Source: Portunus trituberculatus
Taxonomy: Eukaryota > Arthropoda > Malacostraca > Decapoda > Portunidae
NCBI RefSeq assembly: GCF_017591435.1
Contig: NC_059278.1
Coordinates: 5,550,576 to 5,614,575 of the forward strand
Length of the DNA: 64,000 bases
Reading direction: 5' to 3'
In this document: positions 24,286-35,990 of the stretch, piece after piece
Layout: every line of letters begins with the position of its first letter
Numbering within the stretch: the first letter of the stretch is position 1
Notes under the pieces: model-generated
What the model was told of the DNA's origin: nothing
Databases searched by the model: none
What the model saw: the letters and a program-made list of their open reading frames with translations, nothing else
Translations under genes and position numbers: made by a program

Positions 24286-24800
24286 AACTGTAGAATTAGA
24301 GATGATTGCTCTGGAGCTCAGCGACCACATCCGCCATCGACGGTGTCCTGTGTGTGTGTGTGTGTGTGTGTGTCTTTATATAGCTTTTAAAATCATATTA
24401 ACAAAGAAATCAATGCATTAATTTATAGAAAAGCAATCTCCCCAAGAAAAGCATCATATTTTGCAGTTTATTACTTGTCTCTGAAGAAAAGATGTATTTA
24501 CCTGTTCTTGTGCTACATAATCTTTTTCCTGTGCTTAAATTATCTGAAATTTAGTTAAGTAAGAGGCTTAATATAAAAAAAACCTACTGAAGATGATACA
24601 TGCCCATAGATATATATCTGTTTGCTTAGTGCTAATTTTAGGATACTTCATCAGCTGACTAACTTGCTGTAGATGCGCAGGAATGAATAATTCTATTTTG
24701 TTTACCAATTTCTCTCTCTCTCTCTCTCTCTCTTTTAAATATTTTTTTTTACTACAGAACTCTTAACATTGGATAATTTTGCATATTGGTTGTCTTGCAG

Positions 24801-24958
24801 AAGAACAGGTGCTTGGCTCTGGGATTCCACTTTGCCCTTTAACCTTGCCAACCTACGGGAATGTCAGCGCCTTAGTGAGGCCAAGATGTACTACCATCCT
24901 CTTTACTCAGGCAAGCCCCCATTTTGTCATCCCATGTTTACTGAATTGAATTCTGTGG
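24801..24958 (+). CDS. SGNH/PC-esterase-like gene, exon 7 (copy 2, intact)
   Basis: It follows the acceptor TTGTCTTGCAG. Its first base completes the Arg codon split at the end of exon 6 (8204). It reads RTGAWLWDSTLPFNLANL, then RECQRL, YYHPLY and FCHPMFTELNSV. The donor is TGG|GTTTCC, leaving phase 1, which matches exon 8. Conserved Cys and the WDST block suit a lumenal SGNH domain. An alternative is read-through to the stop at 24997-24999. Confidence 0.7.
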
Positions 24959-25128
24959 GTTTCCAAGTACCCTTAACAATGACTCATTATTTGTATTAAT
25001 GAAATTACTGCGCTGAAATGAAAAACATTTTGATATGCTCCATGTCATATGTTTCTATGTACGTATATTGTACATCAGCTTAATCTATTCTTCTGTAGTT
25101 TATATCTATGAAGTATAAGAGAATTTCT

Positions 25129-25342
25129 TTAACCCCTTCAGTACTGGGACACATTTTTACTTTGAGATTTGTGGATGATTAGATAATTTTATTGACATTA
25201 GGAAGTGTCTAAGATGGTCAAAAGAATAATGGCCACAGTCTTCACTATTTTAATCCCCCACCTAAGTTTCTGAAGCCGTAAAAAATCACCAAATAGTAAG
25301 CAGAATGAATATGGAAACACGTCAAAGTACTGAAGGGGTTAA
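25129..25342. mobile_element. piggyBac-type MITE, copy 2
   Basis: TTAA at both ends (25129-25132 and 25339-25342) encloses 206 bases. The inverted termini CCCCTTCAGTACT and AGTACTGAAGGGG are perfect for 13 bases. TTAA duplication and CCC-starting ends are the piggyBac hallmarks. There is no coding capacity. Confidence 0.85.
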
Positions 25343-25825
25343 AAGAAAACTATTCCTATATCATGTCTTGGCCATTTCTATAGTCTGTTGCATTGGATGA
25401 GCAGCAATGAGTAAACACACAAGGTTGGAAAAATGCCAGTTGGTTGTCTTGCATTTCATCTTTCATAGACTTTCATAGAAGATTTCTAGAAGAGAATGAC
25501 TACACCTATGACTCTAGCTCTCTGCATAGTCACTAAAACTAAGTTCTTATGTCAATGGTCATTGTGGTCAAGGCAGGTATCTTCAATTATGGCTGTAAGG
25601 TCCTTCTATCTTTAACTCTTCCTCACTCTATCCAATTTTCTTTCAGAAAGAACTATTCTGACTATTATGATGTATTCGAGAATACATGAATGAATAGAAT
25701 TGTGGCTATATACTACTAGAGTATAGCAAGTAAAGTTTTTTGTTTAAGAAAGAACATTTATTAAGATGATAGTGTAGCAAAGACCTCAGCTCCAACACTG
25801 TTCAATCCACTCCATCAATATGCAG

Positions 25826-25956
25826 GTCGTTGGTGGAACTGTTTCGACATGCATCATGCCTCTTATGAGACCAACAGTGTGGAGATACAGATGCTGCTGA
25901 ACCTGCTGTGTAATGCCCACCTCAACACCCCTGCCCAATATTGCTGTTCCATGTGA
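25826..25956 (+). CDS. SGNH/PC-esterase-like gene, terminal exon 8 (copy 2, intact)
   Basis: Acceptor CAATATGCAG. Two bases complete a Gly codon, then RWWNCFDMHHASYETNSV followed by EIQMLLNLLCNAHL and a stop at 25954-25956. D-M-H-H provides the C-terminal D-x-x-H catalytic pair of PC-esterase-like proteins (Asp417, His420 in the spliced product). Splice phase agrees with exon 7. Confidence 0.75.
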
Positions 25957-26136
25957 TACATCTTATTCTCTACCCTTCACCCATTGTCCAGGAGCTGTAC
26001 TCTTACAATTCAAGGTATACCTGTGATATTGAGAAAGTTTGAAAACTGCCTGTCTATATATGAAGGCCAGCAATCACCCACACACACACTTTCACATTTA
26101 CTGCCATGATGGTTAATGGTGGAAAAGAGGGAGGTA

Positions 26137-26142
26137 AATAAA
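26137..26142 (+). promoter_or_regulatory. Putative polyadenylation signal, copy 2
   Basis: AATAAA lies about 180 bases after the exon 8 stop, followed by a GT-rich run (GTTGTATGTGTTATG) that could serve as the downstream element. Confidence 0.45.
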
Positions 26143-27600
26143 GTTGTATGTGTTATGCTTCTGTACACCAGCTTTTTTATGTTGACACTGACAGTGTATG
26201 CACAAATTGGCATATGAAGTAAACCATCTCGTATGAAGTAACAATTCACCACTTGGTGTGAGTGAATGGTCAATAATATGAGCTCTGAGGTCTCTGAGGT
26301 CTATCTGTAGGGAAACATCATCAGGCTGGGTGACTGGCAGATGGCCAGTATGTAGAGACTGATTTAGTATTACTGGCAATATCAGTTTCATACCTAAGCC
26401 TCTGAAAAAATGGCACTGGTTCAATATGGCCAACTGTTATCAATATTGCAGATATAGAAAACATTCCTGGTGAGACACCCAATGGAGACAAAACGCAAGA
26501 AATAAAAGTCTTCTGCATGACCACAACACCAGACATCTGTCTTTCCATCACCAAGAACTTTACTGAGCACCACAACACCATATTTTAGTTAGCAGTTGTC
26601 TTGCACATATCTCAGGTCTGTGTGGGTGTCTGCTTTTTTCATATGGCTACAGTGAAGCTAAACCTAAATTCCACTACTTCTAATTATGATGCGTCTTTAT
26701 TGCTTTTCTCACACTTGCAATTTCTACACCTCCTTCACTCCTATAAGATTTAAAAGCGATTCCTGCAGTACTAAAGCTTAAGGTCTAACCTGCAATATTT
26801 ACCCCACATCTCCCCCTCTCCTTCACATCTGCTGTTACACCCACAAGATCTAATCTTTATATGTAATACTACTTAATACACATCTGTTCTTTTCCACACA
26901 CTTACCACACTACAAAATTTGTGGTTTACTGCAATGTTTAGCCAACACAATAAATCTGTAGTAAATTGTTCAGTGACTAATACAGTAGTATATAATTCAG
27001 TGACTGATACAGATTATACAGAAGTACTTAAGCTAATAATAAATAAAAGTTCCAAAGATATACTAGAAGAATCAGTAAAGTAAACTGAATCAAAATTAGA
27101 TAACTCATCTTAGCTGTGATTCACACATCTTACCTGCCATGCCTCTAATAGTCACCACAATGGCTCTCTTAATAGCCCCTACCATACCCAATCTTTTTCC
27201 ATTTTACTTTCTAACATTCACACTTCCTGTCATTGTACTACTTTGTCCAGTGAGATGTATGGTTAGTGTCTCACCTCTTTCATATAAGGAGTATGAACAG
27301 GAAGTTGTAGTGCAATGTTTTGTTATGCCTGTGGTTAGATGACAGGGTTGATGGAAGCTTGCCATGTTGTTTTAGTAGAAAATCCCAAAGGAAGAAAAAA
27401 TATATCATAAGGCTACTTTATAGCTTTCAGGAATGTACATTTTCAGTGATGATGGCACTATGACTAACAATTAACCTTTTTTTGTTCTTTCCCATATAGG
27501 AAAGAGAAAGGAGGTGCCCGTCAACCCTGTCTTCAAGTAAAGTTTCCTGCCTGTCTGAATGGGTCTTCCTTCATTATTTTGGGTGCAGCTCTGTCAACCC
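26143..27600. other. Non-coding downstream sequence, copy 2
   Basis: AT-rich, near-identical to 37797-39254. Only short frames on both strands and no recognised domain. Confidence 0.5.
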
Positions 27601-27618
27601 TACATGTGGAGTTCCTGA

Positions 27619-27714
27619 CAAGAGTAAGGTGACAGCTTTTGTCATGTTGAAGATGGAGCTGTGATACAAGAGTAAGGTGACAGCTTTTGTCATGTTGAAG
27701 ATGGAGCTGTGATA
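27619..27714. repeat. 48-base tandem duplication, copy 2
   Basis: Two consecutive copies of a unit starting CAAGAGTAAGGTGACAGC. Also present in copy 3 at about 39272-39367. Copy 1 carries only a shortened version. Confidence 0.8.
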
Positions 27715-27874
27715 TACATACTATCTTGGATGCCTCAGAAATTGTTCATGATATTGATTTTTAATGAATAATTACTGAATAAGAGTTTCATCTGTGTTCT
27801 AGCTTTGTTATAAAGATTGTATAGGTTAGGAAAAAGTATAGAAAAAATGTATACATATGTATATATAATTTAAG

Positions 27875-28135
27875 ATAAAGCTGTTAATGTTCTAGCTCTT
27901 ATTTTCCATAGTGAAAGAGGAAGGACCCTCAGAAATAGACTAGGTTTAAGGTAAATTTTGCACAGAGGACTTGTCCCTCCCAAGCAGGGAGGGGTCAGCA
28001 CTCATTCCTGACCCTCCCCCATTAAGGGAGAGGGATGCATCCTCAATGTGCAAAACTCACCTTAAACTTAGTCTATTTCTGAGAGTCCTTCCTCCTTCAC
28101 TGGAAAATAATAGCTAGAACATCAACAGCTTTATT
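27875..28135. repeat. About 260-base foldback (long imperfect palindrome), copy 2
   Basis: The left arm begins ATAAAGCTGTTAATGTTCTA and the right arm ends with its near-complement. Arms of over 100 bases stay complementary almost to a centre near 28005 (GGGAGGGGTCAG against CTGACCCTCCCCC). Typical of a foldback MITE. Also at 39528-39788, and decayed at about 13380-13590. Confidence 0.75.
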
Positions 28136-28874
28136 TATAGATATAAACTTTCATTTCAACTCGTGATGCTAAAGACTACTTTAGTATAGTATTCTGACAA
28201 TGACACTGGGAGGATGGCAGTGGTTGCATGGACAGAACCAGAGAAAAAGCTGAGAAGAGTAGGGGCTGCAAACATTGGAGGTAAATCCTTCTCTAGGCAA
28301 GGCCTTTGTCCCAGTTGGGGCCTATCTAAAATATTGCTTTATCTACCAGTATCCATGATGATCAGTGATCTACTAGGAATAATGTATAGAGGTTTGCTGA
28401 ATTCATAGTGCCTTCTTGAACCTGCTTCTTGATCTGATAAAGTAAAAAGTTTCTTGATACATCTAAAACCCCTTCTTGATCTGATAAAGTAAGTTTCTTG
28501 ATACATCTAAAACCAATCATCAATTTTTCAGCCAAGTAAGTCTCACTGACCAGCACGTCTTGTTCAAATAATTTTAAGTTGTAAACATTCATAACCATAT
28601 TCTTTGAGAGACTGCCAAATACAAATATACATTGCTGGCTGTCAGCAACCTCTTCATCCCTGTTGTCCTGCTTATCACTAGCATCCCACTGTGCAAAGAT
28701 ACTATGCTAACGACTGTCTTAGATATGCTTGAAAACAATAAACTATTCATTAAAAATTATATACAATATCTAATAGGAAAATGCATTGTGGGATGAATTA
28801 AGAATGATATACAATATTTAATATAAAAATAGTAGCTATATAAGAAAATGCATCATGGGATGAGAGTAACATGA

Positions 28875-29375
28875 GTGTTCCAGTGTATTTGCTGTGACAG
28901 AGAATTAAGAATGGAAGGCAGGAAAATACCACTGCTAAGTACTGGGATTGCAAGTCCCTGCCTTGTCCAGCACTGCCGTTTCTTGCTACACTTCCCACCT
29001 GGAAAAACATTACATGATTTTTTTGACACCCATACTGAAAGTTGTAATACAATAAGGAATGAAATATGTTATTATCTTTTACCAGTAAGTGATGTATATA
29101 ATATACAAATTGATGTGGCAAAAAATGTGCCTGTTACCACACCATCTGGACTGAAGGCATTGATCTACGTAGTGGCAGGGTCTCGTTCAAACTCCTCGAG
29201 ACATGATCTGTACGTTTTACCTCAAATGGGTCACAGGCTCTGTGCAACAGCTTATCTCATTCTCTTAGAAATTCACAACCCTCTTTACTTACATCACCAC
29301 ATGTACTGGACTGATTTTTGTGCTCCAGTAATGATGATAATGAATCACTTTCGTACTGCCAAAGAAAATAAATGA
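28875..29375 (+). CDS. Hypothetical 166-residue open frame, copy 2 only
   Basis: Starts MFQCICCDRELRMEGRK and ends HFRTAKENK. I do not recognise it. Copy 3 breaks it with a 23-base duplication (near 40685-40715), and copy 1 breaks it with the (GA)n tract and deletions. No splice or promoter signal decides it. It may be chance, or an old coding exon. Confidence 0.2.
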   Translation: MFQCICCDRELRMEGRKIPLLSTGIASPCLVQHCRFLLHFPPGKTLHDFFDTHTESCNTIRNEICYYLLPVSDVYNIQIDVAKNVPVTTPSGLKALIYVVAGSRSNSSRHDLYVLPQMGHRLCATAYLILLEIHNPLYLHHHMYWTDFCAPVMMIMNHFRTAKENK

Positions 29376-30679
29376 TTGTGCTAAAAAAAAAATGAAATAC
29401 TGTAAAGTGCATGCTTTTACATGATTCCCTCATCCAACTTGTGGTTGCACATATTCAACCAAATATTTGTCATCTAACCACATATTCAACCAAATATTTG
29501 TCATCATTCTTAAATATGTCTATGCCACTGAGGGAAGAGTAATGAGAAGATGAACAGGAAGTAGAGTTGAGAAAGGTGTGGCTTAATTGACACCTCACAA
29601 CTTCCAGCAAATGATATTTAGGTACCTAATGAAATCCCTTAAGTTAATATATCGCTCCAGCTAAGAATCAAGGCAGGTGAAGAAGAATCAAGTCAAGCTT
29701 CACCAAGTAGGGAGGTAAGTGTACAAAATATAATCTGTTATTTCAGTTTTCCTTAAAAATCAGAGTACCTATGTTAGGGAGAAGAATGTTCACTAAAAGG
29801 AAAAGATCGGAGTACCTATGTTAGGGAGAAGAATGTTCACTAAAGGAAACCAACAACATCCAGACTTCACTGACATCTCACATCAACTCAAGGTGCTCTT
29901 TGTTTGCAACATGGCTTGCTGCACATTTCAACTCAAATTTTCACGAAACAAAATAAAAGTACATACAGCACATATGTATAAAATATTTCTTGTGTGGAAG
30001 TGTGAATTCTGAAAGCTTTACTATTTAAAATTTTCATGTTTTGTTATATTGACACAACTCAATCATGACTAGCTTATGAATGAATGATAACACCATGACT
30101 TGTATGGTTCATACTCATCACTATAAACACAACAGCATGAACAATTTTTTTTTTTTTTTCACTGAGCAGAGATAATGTATCATCACACAATGAACACTGA
30201 CACTGGTACTCTTCATAATACTGATTGACACTGGTAGTCTACATAATACTGGTAAATGTTGTTATGTGCATGATGAGAAATACACGATATACAAATAAAT
30301 CAAAATGTCTCAGCCCATTTTTTTATGTTTGCTGAAAGGCCATAAGCAAATAGTGCTGCAAGATAAGAACAATGTTATTGACTGTAGTGGCAAGGGACTC
30401 CATTAGAGATAGGATGAAATAATAGGAGGATGGATGACAATACAGATAAAATTACAATACAGATAAAATTACAAAGTGGAGGGAATTTTGCATCAACACA
30501 AGGTAAACAGTGTAACTAACAGCAGGTGGAGATACCACCACTAACTGACTGTCATTTATATAGGAGAAGGAAGTACAAACTATAACATGCAGAGTGAAAG
30601 CCATAGTGCTGAAGAAGCAATTGGATACCAACACGTTTCATCAACATTAGTATCAAATAAAGGCTCAAGACACCAAGAG
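29376..30679. other. Non-coding sequence with short tandem duplications, copy 2
   Basis: It contains a doubled run around ATATTCAACCAAATATTTG (about 29448-29510) and a doubled run around GAGTACCTATGTTAGGGAG (about 29763-29848). Otherwise AT-rich and without a gene. Confidence 0.5.
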
Positions 30680-31922
30680 TTATATATACAAACACAGATG
30701 GCTTAATGTCTGGAGTGCTAGAAGTGAGAGACTATGTATTAGAGAAAAGACCTGATGTGGTATGTATAACAGAAAAATGTTAGGTGAAGATGTCCAATTA
30801 CATTTTAAACAGCAGAGATATAGTGTTTGGAGGAGACACTGAAGAGGAAAAGCAGGAGGAGGAGTATTGATAATGACTTGAGAGGATATATATGTGGAAG
30901 AAGTACAATATGGAGATGGACTGGCAGAGGTTTTAAGTATAAAAAAAAATAATAATAATAAATAAATAAATAAATAAAATAAATAAATAAATAAATAAAA
31001 TAAGGGCATATGTGCCACTGAAGACTGATATATGAAAGCTGGACATGCACAAAGAAATGCAAAATGAAATGCTAGTTCTTGGACAATATATTGAGAAAGT
31101 TCAGAAAAGTAGTACTTGTGGGGATCTTAACTGCAAATTGGAAGGAAATGGAAGTATGGAAATACTTACACTGGACGATGGGGGGGAAGTGCTACAACTG
31201 GCATGATAAACACAATGAACCATGAACCACAAGATGGAAATAGGTAAAAGAAATAAAATATCTACGTGGGAATACAAAATGGGAGAAGAGATCATAATGA
31301 AGAGGAAGGAAGAGAAAGACCTGGGAGTGGTCATACAAGACACTGATCCCAGAAAGACACAAAAATGGGTTGTTTCATTCCACTACCTAAATGAAGGAAT
31401 GATGAAGAAGATATTATGTACCTTAAGACCCCAGTTAAAATATGCAGCATGTGTTTGGTCACCGCATATGAAGAAAAATGTGATGAAGGTGGAAAGGATA
31501 CAGAGGCTGGCAACAAGGATGGTACCAGGACTCAGAGAGTTAGACTATGAGGAAAGACTGAGGAAGCTGGGGCTGACCACATTAGAAGAGAGAAGAACAA
31601 GAGGAGACATGATAACTATGTATAAATTGGTGAACAAGTTTGACATACTGGACAGAGAGTTGATAAAGGTGACCACAAGTAATCATCTCCGAGGACATGG
31701 AAAAAAGCTAATAAAGGACATTTGTCTAAATGATGTCAGAAAATACAGTTTCCCGCATCGTAGCATTGATAAGTGGAATAAACTGAGCAGTGATGTAGTT
31801 GATGCGGTGTGTGTCAATCAGATGAAAGAGAGATATGACAGGAATGGACAAGGAGACAGGTCACAGAGAGCTTAGCTTGGGCCCTGTAATACACAAATAG
31901 GTAAATACAAATAGGTAAATAC
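30680..31922 (+). mobile_element. LINE remnant: endonuclease start joined to RT C-terminus, copy 2
   Basis: 30680-31220 reads as a decayed endonuclease N-terminus (VRDYVLEKRPDVVCITEK, later VVLVGDLNCKLE, a GDFN relic). At 31222 it jumps to the C-terminal RT region, frame 31222-31875 (KEEKDLGVVIQDTD, RLATRMVPGLRELDYEERL, YSFPHRSIDKWNKLSSDVVD). That matches LINE-B at about 59230-59860. The RT palm is absent, so the piece is internally deleted or chimeric. It ends with two AAATAGGTAAATACA repeats. Confidence 0.75.
30946..31003. repeat. (AATA)n microsatellite, copy 2
   Basis: AATAAATAAATA tract inside the LINE remnant. Also in copy 3 at about 42629-42687. Confidence 0.9.
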
Positions 31923-31943
31923 ACAGACACACAGACACACACA

Positions 31944-34850
31944 GGATAAGGAAGTGGTACATAAAAGAGAAGGAAGAGGAAAAATGGAGCAAATTTAACT
32001 AAAATGATAAGAACAAGAGATTAAAAATGATGTATACAAACATAGATGGATTTTATCTAGTAAATTAGAATTAAGAGATTACATAAAGAAAGAAGAACCA
32101 GATATTGTATGCCTGGTGGAAACAAAGTTAAATGAGGCAATAAAATAGACATAGATAAAAGGTATAATATATGGAGGAGAGACAGAGTGGGTAAAGGAGG
32201 AGGAGGAGTCATGATGATGTTAAGGAAGGAGATAGTGGTAAATCAAGTGGAGTTTGGGGAAGGAAAATCAGAAATACTGTATGTTAAGATGCATATTAAT
32301 AAAAAGGAGTTAACAATCATTGGAACATATGTGCCACCAAAACAAACTCATGGACTAACCAAGAATATAAAGACATGATAGATGACACAATAAGGAGTCT
32401 TACAAGAATCATTAAGAAAGGAGAAAAGTGATATTAGTAGGAGATTTCAACTGTAAGGAGGTAGACTGGGAAAATTATGAAAGTGGTATGGGGAAGATGC
32501 CTGGGAGATAGATTCCTGAACCTAATGATAGATAATTTGATGGTCCAAAGAGTAAAGGAAAACACAAGATTCAGAGGAAACGATGAGCCGGCAAGATTAG
32601 ACCTAGTTTTTACAAGGGATATACCAATTAACGATGATATAAGATACAAGTGCCCATTGGGAAAGAGTGACCATGTAATATTAGAAATGGATATAGAAGA
32701 AGGAAAGGAAGATAGAGATGAATCATACAAAGGAGACCGATTAAATTACAGAAAGGCTGATATTGAGAATCTCAAGAACTATTTTAAAACGTAAACTGGG
32801 AGGAGATGGAAAACTCATTAACGGTTCAAGAGAAATATAACTTATTTTTGGAAATATACAAAACAGGAGTCAGGAATATGTCCCAAAATATAGACCTAAA
32901 GAAGAAGGAAAGAAAGATTGGTTTAATGCAAGATGTGCTAGGGCAAAGGAGAAACGAGATGGAGCATGGAAAAGGTGGAGAAGAAACAGAAATCCAGAAA
33001 ATAAGGAAAACTTCAAAACAGCAAGAAATGAATATGCTAAGGTGAGAAAGGAAGAAGAAAAGAACTATGAAAAGGACATTGTCGAAAATGTAAGGAACAA
33101 CCAAAATTGTTCTACAGATTCATAAATGGAAAAATAAGATAAAAAGAAACAATAGAAAGGTTAAAAGGAGAGAACGGAATGGTGGAAAAAGTATGGCAGA
33201 ACTGTTAAATAGTAAATTTCATGAGGTCTTTACTAAGGAATCCAAATTTGAAAGACCACAGGGTAATAGAGAGACTGTCCATATGAAAGAGATTAAAGTA
33301 ACCAAGCTTGAAATAAAAAAGTTGATGATGGAATTAGATGAGGAAAAGGCAATGGGACCGGATGAAGTCTCAGGCAGAATACTGAAAGAATGTAGGAAGA
33401 ACTAGCAAGTCCAATATACAACATCATAAAATGCTCAATAGAAAATGGAACAGTGCCAGTGGAGTGGAAAAGAGCTGAGGTGGTTCCCATATATAAGAGC
33501 AGAAGGAAGGAAGAACCTTTAAATTACAGACCGGTATCACTAACTAGTGTAATATGCAAGATGTGTGAAAAAGTAATAAAGAAGCAATGGATTGAGTTTC
33601 TTGAAGACAACAAAATATTATCAAATAGCCAATTTGGTTTTAGAAAAGGTCGGTCATGTGTGACAAATTTATTGAGTTTCTACTCTAGAATAGTTGATAA
33701 AGTACAAGAGAGAGAGGGATGGATTGACTGTATTTATTTAGATTTAAAAAGGCTTTGATAAAGTGCCACATGAAAGATTACTATGGAAGTTAGAGCAGAA
33801 GGGTGGCTTAAAAGGAAGCACATTGAGATGGATGAAGAATTACTTGAGGGGGAGAGAAATAAGGACGATAGTTAAAGATATGAAGTCCAAGTGGAGAACA
33901 GTAGACAGCGGAGTGCCACAGGGTCAGTATTGGCACCAATACTTTTTCTCGTATATATAAATGACATGCCAGAGGGAGTGAACAGCTACATAAATCTGTT
34001 TATGGACGATGCGAAACTGTGCAGAGTCATTAAACAAAAGAGGATTGTGAAATACTACAGGAAGACTTAAACAAGATCTGGAAATGGAGCAAAAATGGGA
34101 GATGGAATTCAATGTGACAAAAGCCATGTCATGGAAATGGGAAAAGTGAAAGACGACCAGTGGGAATCTATAAGATGGGAGATGGAGTAGAACTAGAAAA
34201 AGTAAAAAAGGAAAAGGACTTGGGAGTGACAATGGAAGAAAACAATCAACCGGTAAGCCATATTGATAGAATTTTCAGAGAGACATATAATTTGCTAAGG
34301 AATATTGGATTAGCATTTCACTATATGGACAAAGAAATGATGAAGAAATTGATAAGTACTAAAATAAGACCTAGATTGGAATATGCAGGAGTTGTGTGGA
34401 CTCCTCAAAAAGAAACACATAAGAAAATTAGAGAGACTACAAAAATGGCTACAAGAATGGTTCCAGAATTTAAAGGGATGACATATGAGGAGAGACTAAA
34501 GGCAATGGATCTACCAACCTTGGAGCAGAGAGAGAGAGAGGATCTGATACAAGTTTATAAATTGATTAACGGAATGGATGAAGTGGATAATGAGAAACTG
34601 ATCCTGAGAGAAGAATATGACTTTAGAAGCACAAGATCGCATAGTAAGAAACTAAGGAAGGGAAGATGTCTGAGAGATGTTAAAAATTTAGTTTCCGCAA
34701 AGATGTGTTGAGAGACTTGGAACAGTTTGAGTGAGGAAGTGGTGTCAGCAAAGAGTGTACATAGTTTTAAAGAAAATTGGATAAGTGTAGATTTGGAGAC
34801 GGGGCCACACGAGCATAAAGCCCAGGCCCTGTAAAACTACAACTAGGTAA

Positions 34851-34852
<2 letters not shown>
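31944..34852 (+). mobile_element. LINE-A copy 2, 5'-truncated (EN + RT, frameshifted)
   Basis: It starts GGATAAGGAAGTGG right after an ACACACAG tract. It carries the same order as the other LINE-A copies: NIDG and VETKLN, PPKQTHG (shifted), GKSDHVILEMD, GPDEVSGRIL, PLNYRPVSLTSVICK, then the palm with FMDDAKL (Ala to Met against FADDAKL elsewhere). Many single-base losses break the frame. Ends CAACTAGGTAAATACAC and runs into (AC)n. Confidence 0.85.

Positions 34853-34912
<60 letters not shown>
34853..34912. repeat. (AC)n microsatellite between LINE-A2 and LINE-C
   Basis: Pure AC run joining the 3' tail of one LINE to the 5' end of the next. Confidence 0.95.
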
Positions 34913-34915
<3 letters not shown>

Positions 34916-35586
34916 ATGGCGGATGTGGTCGCTGAGCTCCAGAGCAATCATCTACAGTTACCATTGCCTAAGAGTAACCAAGGTGGGAAAGGAGCTTGTA
35001 ATGTTTGTCCCGTCTCCATATAGTCATGTTAACTGTTGATTAGCAAAATAATGTCCAGGGAAGGTGAATATAAACTGTAGCCTGCGTTTGAGCCATCAGC
35101 TGGTTTGTTTACATCTGCGCAACATGGCGGCCGTGAACTCGAAAGATGAATCAGACTTCACAGGATTTCAAGGAATAATGGAGAAGAGCGTTTATGTGAA
35201 GAAAATTCTGGAGTTGGAAGGTAAAATTGAAAACTGTTTGAAAAGTATGGGGCCTGGAAACGAGTTATGACAATGTAATGAAAGAGTGCCGATATGAAGA
35301 AAGAAAATGCAGTACTGAAAGAGGAAGTTTTAATTAAAGTGAATTGCGACAAATGTGGAGAATCTTAGGAAAAGTGATGGAGAAGCAGGCTGAATGGAAA
35401 AAAAGTCAGGAAGTGGAAAGAAAGGAGGTAAATTACAAAGTTGCAAGTCTGGAAAAGGAAATCAAAGAGTCTGGGGAGAAAACTTTGGGCCTTGCTGAAA
35501 TTATAGATCAACAGATCATAGAAGAGAAGATTGCTGAGAAAGTGGTGAAGGTTATTAAGTCAAATGAGACATTGGTGAGGGAAACC
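34913..35586 (+). mobile_element. LINE-C 5' end with ORF1 start, forward
   Basis: Matches 46638-47320: 5' UTR, ATG at 35124 with MAAVNSKDESDFTGFQG, coiled coil, then LAEIIDQQIIEEKIAEKVV. Small indels break the frame. It stops abruptly at GAGGGAAACC (35586), where sequence turns into the reverse complement of the same element. Confidence 0.85.
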
Positions 35587-35990
35587 TTCATTTCAGCGCA
35601 CTCTTTCATTACATTGTCATAACTCGTTTCCAGGCCCCCATACTTTTCAAACAGTTTTTCAATTTTACCTTCCAACTCCAGAATTTTCTTCACATAAACG
35701 CTCTTCTCCATTATTCCTTGAAATCCTGTGAAGTCTGATTCATCTTTCGAGTTCACGGCCGCCATGTTGCGCAGATGTAAACAAACTTCAGCTGATGGCT
35801 CAAACGCAGGCTACAGTTTATATTCACCTTCCCTGGACATTATTTTGCTAATCAACAGTTAACATGACTATATGGAGACGGGACAAACATTACAAGCTCC
35901 TTTCCCACCTTAGTTACTCTTAGGCAATGGCAACTGTAGAATTAGAGATGATTGCTCTGGAGCTCAGCGACCACATCCGCCATCGACGGT
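35587..35990 (-). mobile_element. LINE-C 5' end, reversed, head-to-head with the forward copy
   Basis: Reverse complement of 34915-35298, ending at (TG)n (35994-36019). Frame 35508-35765 gives the intact MAAVNSKDESDFTGFQG start. Together the two form an inverted repeat of about 390-base arms with a 288-base spacer. Confidence 0.85.

Larger units (their letters stand above)
24286..34852 (+). repeat. Tandem unit copy 2
   Basis: Near-identical to 35927-46563. Matching features sit 11,653-11,654 bases apart from 24.3 to 28.8 kb, then about 11,684 apart after a 23-base duplication and small indels in copy 3. It contains the (TG)n tract (about 24350-24372), a (TC)n tract (24712-24733), exons 7 and 8, MITE, foldback, LINE remnant and LINE-A2. 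Confidence 0.9.

Noticed and set aside
28875..29375. A protein-coding gene of 166 residues
   Set aside because: Broken in both other copies of the same unit and without a recognisable domain. Kept only as a low-confidence frame.
27619..29848. CRISPR-like direct repeats
   Set aside because: Only pairs of adjacent duplicates without regular spacers, in eukaryotic DNA.
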